From: JBLNDG01 sp050261415
GTDB taxonomy: Bacteria > Bacillota > Clostridia > Lutisporales > Lutisporaceae
Direction of reading: 5' to 3'
Length of the DNA: 8,993 bases
NCBI GenBank assembly: GCA_050261415.1
Contig: JBLNDG010000175.1
Span: 1-8,993, forward strand
The notes beneath the pieces were generated by a model. The model was not told the origin of the DNA. It saw nothing but the letters and a program-made list of their open reading frames with translations, and searched no databases. The position numbers and the translations under genes are program-made. Positions 5,797-8,993 of the stretch are shown one piece after another (the first letter of the stretch is position 1; each line of letters begins with the position of its first letter).

Positions 5797-7332
5797 ATGA
5801 AAAAACTCACATACATTCAGGGAGCCTTTATTCTGACCTTTACAAATCTCATAACCGGATCGTTGTCCTTTGTCTATAGGATTTTTCTATCAAAAGCCAT
5901 AGGTTCTGAAGGTATGGGAGTTTATCAGCTAGTATTTCCCCTCTACTTATTCTTTATCACCCTGGTTTCCGGAGGAATCACAACGGCCGTATCCAAACTG
6001 GTAGCTGAACAGGGCGCCCGCCGTAATTACAGCAACATATTTAAAATCATAAAAGTATGTACCTTTCTTCTCGGAGCATGGAGCTTCACACTCTGTATTC
6101 TCATATTTTCAAATGCAGAGTATCTGTCCAGCTATATTCTGAAGGATTCAAGAACTATGTTCTCTATAATGGTATTTACCCCTGCAGTATTCTTCATTTC
6201 ACTTTCTGCAATACTCAAGGGATATTTCTTTGGGCTTCAGGATGTTAACCCTCCTGCTGTGATAGATATTCTTGAAAAGCTTATACGGCTTTTTGGGCTG
6301 CTGTTAACAACATATTTCCTATTACCCTATGGTATAGAATACGTGTGTGCAGGAGCCCTGGCAGCAATGGCTGTGGGAGAAATGATCAGCTATGTTCTTC
6401 TGTTCTTTTCATATAGAATCAGGAGAACAGGCCAGCCTTCATTTGGGAAAACAGATTCAACGGTTTACATTATGGGAAGCGTATTAAGAATTGCCGTGCC
6501 GCTCTCAATAAGCGGTGCTCTGTCAACAATATTGGATATGGTAAGCGCGGTATTGATACCAATGCAGCTCCGGGCAGCAGGTTATAGCAATTCAAGCGCT
6601 CTTTCCCAGTATGGTGAGCTCACAGGTATGGTGCTGCCCCTTGCCTTCTACCCGTTCATAATTGTATCATCACTTGGCATCACACTAGTGCCGGCAATCA
6701 CATCATCCTTTGCAGGGCATAATTGGGTAGCTCTTAATAAAAAGTGTAATGACTCATTAAAAATCACATCAACGGTAGGATTTGCAGCTACTGCGCTTTT
6801 TATCATTTTTCCATGGGAGCTTTCCAGGATATTCTTCAATTGCCCCGATGCAGGTAAAATGCTATATTGGATGGCTTTCCTATGCATATCTGAATACTGG
6901 CAGGCCACCTTATTTGCAATCTTGAACGGTGTCGGCATGCAAGCCATTGTGTTAAAAAACTCTATTGTAAATATAATAATAACTATTCTATGCTGCTATT
7001 TCCTTATTCCGTTACCATCCATAGGAATATACGGCTGCATTATAGGTTATGCCGCAAGCTCAATACTGATAACTCTATGGAATATTTCAGCGCTCAGAGC
7101 TGTTTCCCAGATACATATTGACTATAGGAATACATTGATTAAACCCTTTATTGCGTTTGCGGGAATGTACATAATTGTAAAATGCTGCAATACCATACTG
7201 GTCCTCAACGGTATTGAGAAAAGCAATATGATAATATCAAGCTTCACAGGCTTCATTTTCTTCTTCATAGCTCTTATTACCACCGGTACTTTTACCACTA
7301 AACAGCTTAAGAACACCCTGTCTATAAAATAA
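5797..7332 (+). CDS. spoVB: SpoVB-type polysaccharide / lipid-linked oligosaccharide flippase
   Basis: The product is a 511-residue polytopic membrane protein of the MOP/MVF superfamily, to which SpoVB, MurJ and Wzx-like flippases belong. These move undecaprenyl-linked sugar intermediates across the cytoplasmic membrane; SpoVB is needed for spore cortex formation. The N-terminus matches the SpoVB pattern: KKLTYIQGAFILT, then VYRIFLSKAIGSEGMGVYQL (26-45), then SGGITTAVSKLVAE (58-71). Hydrophobic segments recur throughout, consistent with about 14 helices, and the length is close to B. subtilis SpoVB (about 518). An upstream in-frame ATG at 5770 has no ribosome binding site, whereas ATG 5797 lies six bases after GGGAGAGG. 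Clostridia carry several paralogues of this family, so an envelope rather than spore role is possible. The last 96 bp overlap the convergent ligase-like gene, with no terminator visible between them. Confidence 0.85.
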   Translation: MKKLTYIQGAFILTFTNLITGSLSFVYRIFLSKAIGSEGMGVYQLVFPLYLFFITLVSGGITTAVSKLVAEQGARRNYSNIFKIIKVCTFLLGAWSFTLCILIFSNAEYLSSYILKDSRTMFSIMVFTPAVFFISLSAILKGYFFGLQDVNPPAVIDILEKLIRLFGLLLTTYFLLPYGIEYVCAGALAAMAVGEMISYVLLFFSYRIRRTGQPSFGKTDSTVYIMGSVLRIAVPLSISGALSTILDMVSAVLIPMQLRAAGYSNSSALSQYGELTGMVLPLAFYPFIIVSSLGITLVPAITSSFAGHNWVALNKKCNDSLKITSTVGFAATALFIIFPWELSRIFFNCPDAGKMLYWMAFLCISEYWQATLFAILNGVGMQAIVLKNSIVNIIITILCCYFLIPLPSIGIYGCIIGYAASSILITLWNISALRAVSQIHIDYRNTLIKPFIAFAGMYIIVKCCNTILVLNGIEKSNMIISSFTGFIFFFIALITTGTFTTKQLKNTLSIK

Positions 7333-8517
7333 AAATTCAGCCCTCTCGGTCCTGCACTGAACCTGCTTCAAGACACCCTTGTAAAGTGCAAAATATCCTA
7401 CCAGTATCAGGCTTAGGGTCGGAATGAATATAACTGCGTCAACCATTCCATGCACTATTATTCCGGCAATTCCTGCCAGGAAGCCTTCAACCACAGCTGC
7501 CTCCTCTGATTCCCCAAGCTCTCCAAGTATTTTACATCCATCCATTATATTTTTTACTATAAGATATATGAATGCCGCCAACCCTGCGGCTCCCATTTCA
7601 GCCGCAACCTGCAGGAATATATTATGACTGTGCAATACAATTTTAAATAGCTTGTCCGAACCGCCGGAAAGGAAATACCACGTCGTACCTATCCCATTGC
7701 CCAGAATTGGTCTTTTCAAAAACATCTGTACAGCAGATTTCCAGATCTCAAGCCTGTATAGGCTGCTGCTGTCCTTGTAAACAATTGCTACATCTGCTCT
7801 GTTAAGGTTCCCGGTTGTATTTATTAATGCAAATAAGGCTATTACTGTAAACAGGTATACCAAAACACCCTTCCTTCGCTTTAAGAGATATAATGTAAGC
7901 ATGGCTGCGCAGAAAGCGGCAAAACCCCCTCTTGAATAAGTAAGCAGCAAACATATGGACGATAGCAGTATGCTAAGGGTAAGAAGCTTGTCCTCCCATA
8001 TTCCCTTGAATTTTGCAATTGAAAAAGAAAGGTTTAGCGCAAGATAACCCGCAAAAACATTAGGATTTGATAAGGTTGAATAAATCCTGACCAGTTCCCC
8101 GAATGCCTGCTTATCAACCCAACTTGCATTTATGTTTATATTTCCTGAGAAAAACTGGTATAACCCATATATAGATGCCAGGATGCAGGTTATGTTCAGC
8201 AGCCTGTAACATAACCGCCAATCCATGTTTTCGAATTCCACTGCAAGAATAAAATATAATGCCAGGTTCAGGCCGATAAGCACGCCTGCTCCCAAGCTTA
8301 ACAGTATTGCCCTGGAGAACATGACAGATAATACTATACATAAAAACATTGGTAAGGCCGATCTGCTTTCAGTTATCTTACCAAGGAACTGCCTTGATTT
8401 GCGTGCCTCAATCAGGAGTATCAACGCAGCCAGCACCCCTAGATAGGCTGCTGCAGGAAGCAGCACGGACATTGCAAGTACCATGAGCAAACACAATTTT
8501 AATGCATTTGATTTCAT
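7237..8517 (-). CDS. O-antigen ligase / Wzy polymerase-like membrane protein
   Basis: The 426-residue polytopic membrane protein looks like the O-antigen ligase/polymerase (Wzy_C) superfamily, which joins undecaprenyl-linked glycans to an acceptor or to each other outside the membrane. Hydrophobic helices run from about residue 8 to 380. Family-like motifs are STLSNPNVFAGYLA (148-161), LTYSRGG (192-198, conserved Arg), EIWKSAVQMFLKRPILGNG (257-275), the HSHNIFLQVAAEMG loop (296-309, conserved His) and HGMVD (356-360). The ATG at 8517 follows GGGGA with six bases between. A Gram-positive cell has no LPS, so the acceptor is probably a secondary wall polymer or capsule; this is inference. The hydrophilic C-terminal tail (about 384-426) is partly encoded antisense to the end of the spoVB-like gene. 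Promoter and structured leader are described separately. Confidence 0.82.
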   Translation of the reverse strand: MKSNALKLCLLMVLAMSVLLPAAAYLGVLAALILLIEARKSRQFLGKITESRSALPMFLCIVLSVMFSRAILLSLGAGVLIGLNLALYFILAVEFENMDWRLCYRLLNITCILASIYGLYQFFSGNININASWVDKQAFGELVRIYSTLSNPNVFAGYLALNLSFSIAKFKGIWEDKLLTLSILLSSICLLLTYSRGGFAAFCAAMLTLYLLKRRKGVLVYLFTVIALFALINTTGNLNRADVAIVYKDSSSLYRLEIWKSAVQMFLKRPILGNGIGTTWYFLSGGSDKLFKIVLHSHNIFLQVAAEMGAAGLAAFIYLIVKNIMDGCKILGELGESEEAAVVEGFLAGIAGIIVHGMVDAVIFIPTLSLILVGYFALYKGVLKQVQCRTERAEFLFYRQGVLKLFSGKSTGGNKSYEEENEACEA

Positions 8518-8534
8518 AAATATTCCCCATCTAT

Positions 8535-8582
8535 ATGTTTTGCACTAAACATCTTACGTTGAATTCATACAATGCAAAACAT
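8535..8582 (-). promoter_or_regulatory. Leader hairpin proximal to the ligase-like gene
   Basis: Perfect 10-bp arms ATGTTTTGCA (8535-8544) and TGCAAAACAT (8573-8582) are separated by 28 bases. The structure ends 17 bp before the start codon and just upstream of the GGGGA ribosome binding site (8528-8524). There is no adjoining U run, so it is not an obvious terminator. Confidence 0.5.
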
Positions 8583-8594
8583 TTTCCTTGATTC

Positions 8595-8678
8595 ATATGT
8601 CGTGAAAAGTACATAATTGATAACACAAAACCAGACGTTTCAACTGGTTTTGTATGATAAATCTTTTTCACAACATAT
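8595..8678 (-). promoter_or_regulatory. Long imperfect hairpin in the leader of the ligase-like gene
   Basis: Inner arms ACAAAACCAG (8625-8634) and CTGGTTTTGT (8644-8653) are perfect around a 9-nt loop. Outer 14-bp arms (8595-8608 and 8665-8678) match except one position, which is a C-A mismatch if transcribed rightward but a G-U wobble if transcribed leftward. This fits a functional RNA on the minus strand. The arms are joined by unequal unpaired stretches of 16 and 11 bases. It could be a regulatory leader element or a small MITE-like inverted repeat. Confidence 0.55.
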
Positions 8679-8699
8679 ATTAAAGTAATTAACTCTTAC

Positions 8700-8728
8700 A
8701 TTATAAAGCTTAAGGCCAATGATTACAA
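8700..8728 (-). promoter_or_regulatory. Sigma-A promoter for the ligase-like gene
   Basis: On the minus strand TTGTAA (8728-8723) is followed after exactly 17 bp by a perfect TATAAT (8705-8700). Initiation near 8693 gives a leader of about 175 nt holding both hairpins. It lies between the group II intron end and the gene, so the insertion has not removed it. Confidence 0.7.
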
Positions 8729-8748
8729 CCAAGCATAATCGGATAGGA

Positions 8749-8771
8749 GGCTACTAATTAATTTAGTAGCC
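8749..8771. repeat. Perfect 9-bp hairpin next to the group II intron 3' junction
   Basis: GGCTACTAA (8749-8757) and TTAGTAGCC (8763-8771) form a perfect stem with a 5-nt loop. No U tract follows on either strand. It begins 9 bp beyond the predicted intron end, in the 3' exon. GGCTACT also occurs at the end of intron domain VI (8792-8786, minus strand), so the two could pair alternatively or reflect target choice. Confidence 0.55.
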
Positions 8772-8780
8772 GACCTTCCA

Positions 8781-8820
8781 GTCGAGTAGCCCGTAGGATT
8801 TTCACCAGCAGGCTCTCACG
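8781..8820 (-). ncRNA. Group II intron domain VI with branch-point adenosine
   Basis: On the minus strand GAG-AGCC (8817-8811) pairs with GGCT-A-CTC (8791-8784). This leaves a single unpaired A at 8787, seven nucleotides from the predicted 3' end at 8781. A bulged A seven or eight bases from the 3' splice site is the hallmark of the lariat branch point. The intron ends in GAC, fitting the usual AY terminus. Confidence 0.82.
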
Positions 8821-8854
8821 GAACCGTACTTGAATCTCTCAATTCATACGGCTC
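8821..8854 (-). ncRNA. Group II intron domain V (catalytic hairpin)
   Basis: This is a 34-nt hairpin reading GAGCCGTAT ... GTACGGTTC on the minus strand, with a GAGA tetraloop over paired TGAATT and GATTCA arms. Size, 5' GAGCCGTA and 3' GTACGGTTC match the conserved domain V, which carries the AGC-type catalytic triad region. It starts 12 nt after the maturase stop codon. Confidence 0.92.
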
Positions 8855-8866
8855 TTATCATTCACC

Positions 8867-8992
8867 TTATGGGATTATCCCGAGAGCCCAATGCGGAAAC
8901 ATGTTGGGCTCTCTTTTTGCAAGCTCCCTTAACCACTCATTCGCTTTTCTTCGATGATTTCTAAAACGTTTGAATTTACACATAGCCCATTT
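8867..8992 (-). CDS. ltrA: Group II intron-encoded reverse transcriptase/maturase, C-terminal fragment (cut by window edge)
   Basis: The last 41 codons of an intron-encoded protein run in from the right edge. The stretch KFKRFRNHRRKANEWLREL followed by KREPNMFPHW is the basic end of the maturase (X/thumb) and DNA-binding region of LtrA-type proteins, which aid splicing and retrohoming. The frame stops at 8867, shortly after the FPHW motif, so no C-terminal HNH endonuclease domain is present. Such proteins often depend on nicked or single-stranded targets. The visible part is intact, without frameshift, and the stop lies just before domain V, as expected for a frame in domain IV. The bulk of the gene is unseen. 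Confidence 0.85.
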   Translation of the reverse strand, partial: KWAMCKFKRFRNHRRKANEWLRELAKREPNMFPHWALGIIP

Positions 8993-8993
8993 T

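Larger units (their letters stand above)
8781..8993 (-). mobile_element. Group II intron, 3' portion (continues beyond right edge)
   Basis: Reading leftward on the minus strand come the C-terminus of an intron-encoded reverse transcriptase/maturase, a 34-nt domain V hairpin and a domain VI hairpin ending CTACTCGAC. This is the order expected at the 3' end of a bacterial group II intron with its reading frame in domain IV. The predicted 3' splice junction is 8781/8780. The 5' half (domains I-III and most of the protein) is outside the window, so intron class and mobility cannot be judged. Confidence 0.9.

Noticed and set aside
8625..8653. Bidirectional intrinsic terminator
   Set aside because: The 10-bp stem is perfect and flanked by T-rich bases, but it is AT-rich, has no clean U run, and lies inside the leader between a strong promoter and its gene.
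1..8993. CRISPR array, tRNA or rRNA genes
   Set aside because: No regularly spaced direct repeats, tRNA cloverleaf or rRNA-like sequence was seen on either strand.

Overview
The window looks like chromosomal DNA from a low-GC, spore-forming, Gram-positive Clostridia member, plausibly of the Ruminiclostridium/Acetivibrio type. This rests on strong AGGAGG-type ribosome binding sites, U-tailed hairpin terminators, a PyrR-type leader on a pyrBI pair, an SLH-domain envelope protein and a SpoVB-type flippase. The genus is an inference from gene content.

Layout, left to right. Bases 1-121 look like the end of a mobile element, possibly IS21 family, lying mostly to the left. A promoter and strong RBS then drive a single-gene M42 aminopeptidase (255-1286, +). 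It shares a bidirectional terminator with the convergent aspartate carbamoyltransferase operon pyrB-pyrI (2699 back to 1340, -). The roughly 200-nt pyrB leader holds a PyrR-binding hairpin, a candidate antiterminator, a U-tailed attenuator and a second PyrR-like hairpin whose 3' arm runs into the pyrB ribosome binding site. Divergent from it, with a structured leader of its own, is a secreted 808-residue S-layer-homology protein (3211-5637, +). It carries two long internal repeats that each contain a PrcB C-terminal-like domain. After a terminator comes a SpoVB-type lipid-linked oligosaccharide flippase (5797-7332, +). This gene overlaps tail-to-tail by 96 bp with an O-antigen ligase/polymerase-like membrane protein (8517 back to 7237, -). 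The latter has a near-consensus promoter and a roughly 175-nt leader with two long hairpins. The right edge (8781-8993) is the 3' end of a group II intron on the minus strand: maturase C-terminus, domain V and domain VI with its bulged branch-point A.

Functionally there is a pyrimidine biosynthesis unit, a peptidase, and an envelope group (SLH protein, flippase, polysaccharide ligase/polymerase). The envelope genes are not one operon, so a shared pathway is only an inference. No wholly new system could be demonstrated. The most unusual items are the two-site PyrR leader, the SLH/PrcB-like architecture and the hairpin leader of the ligase-like gene.
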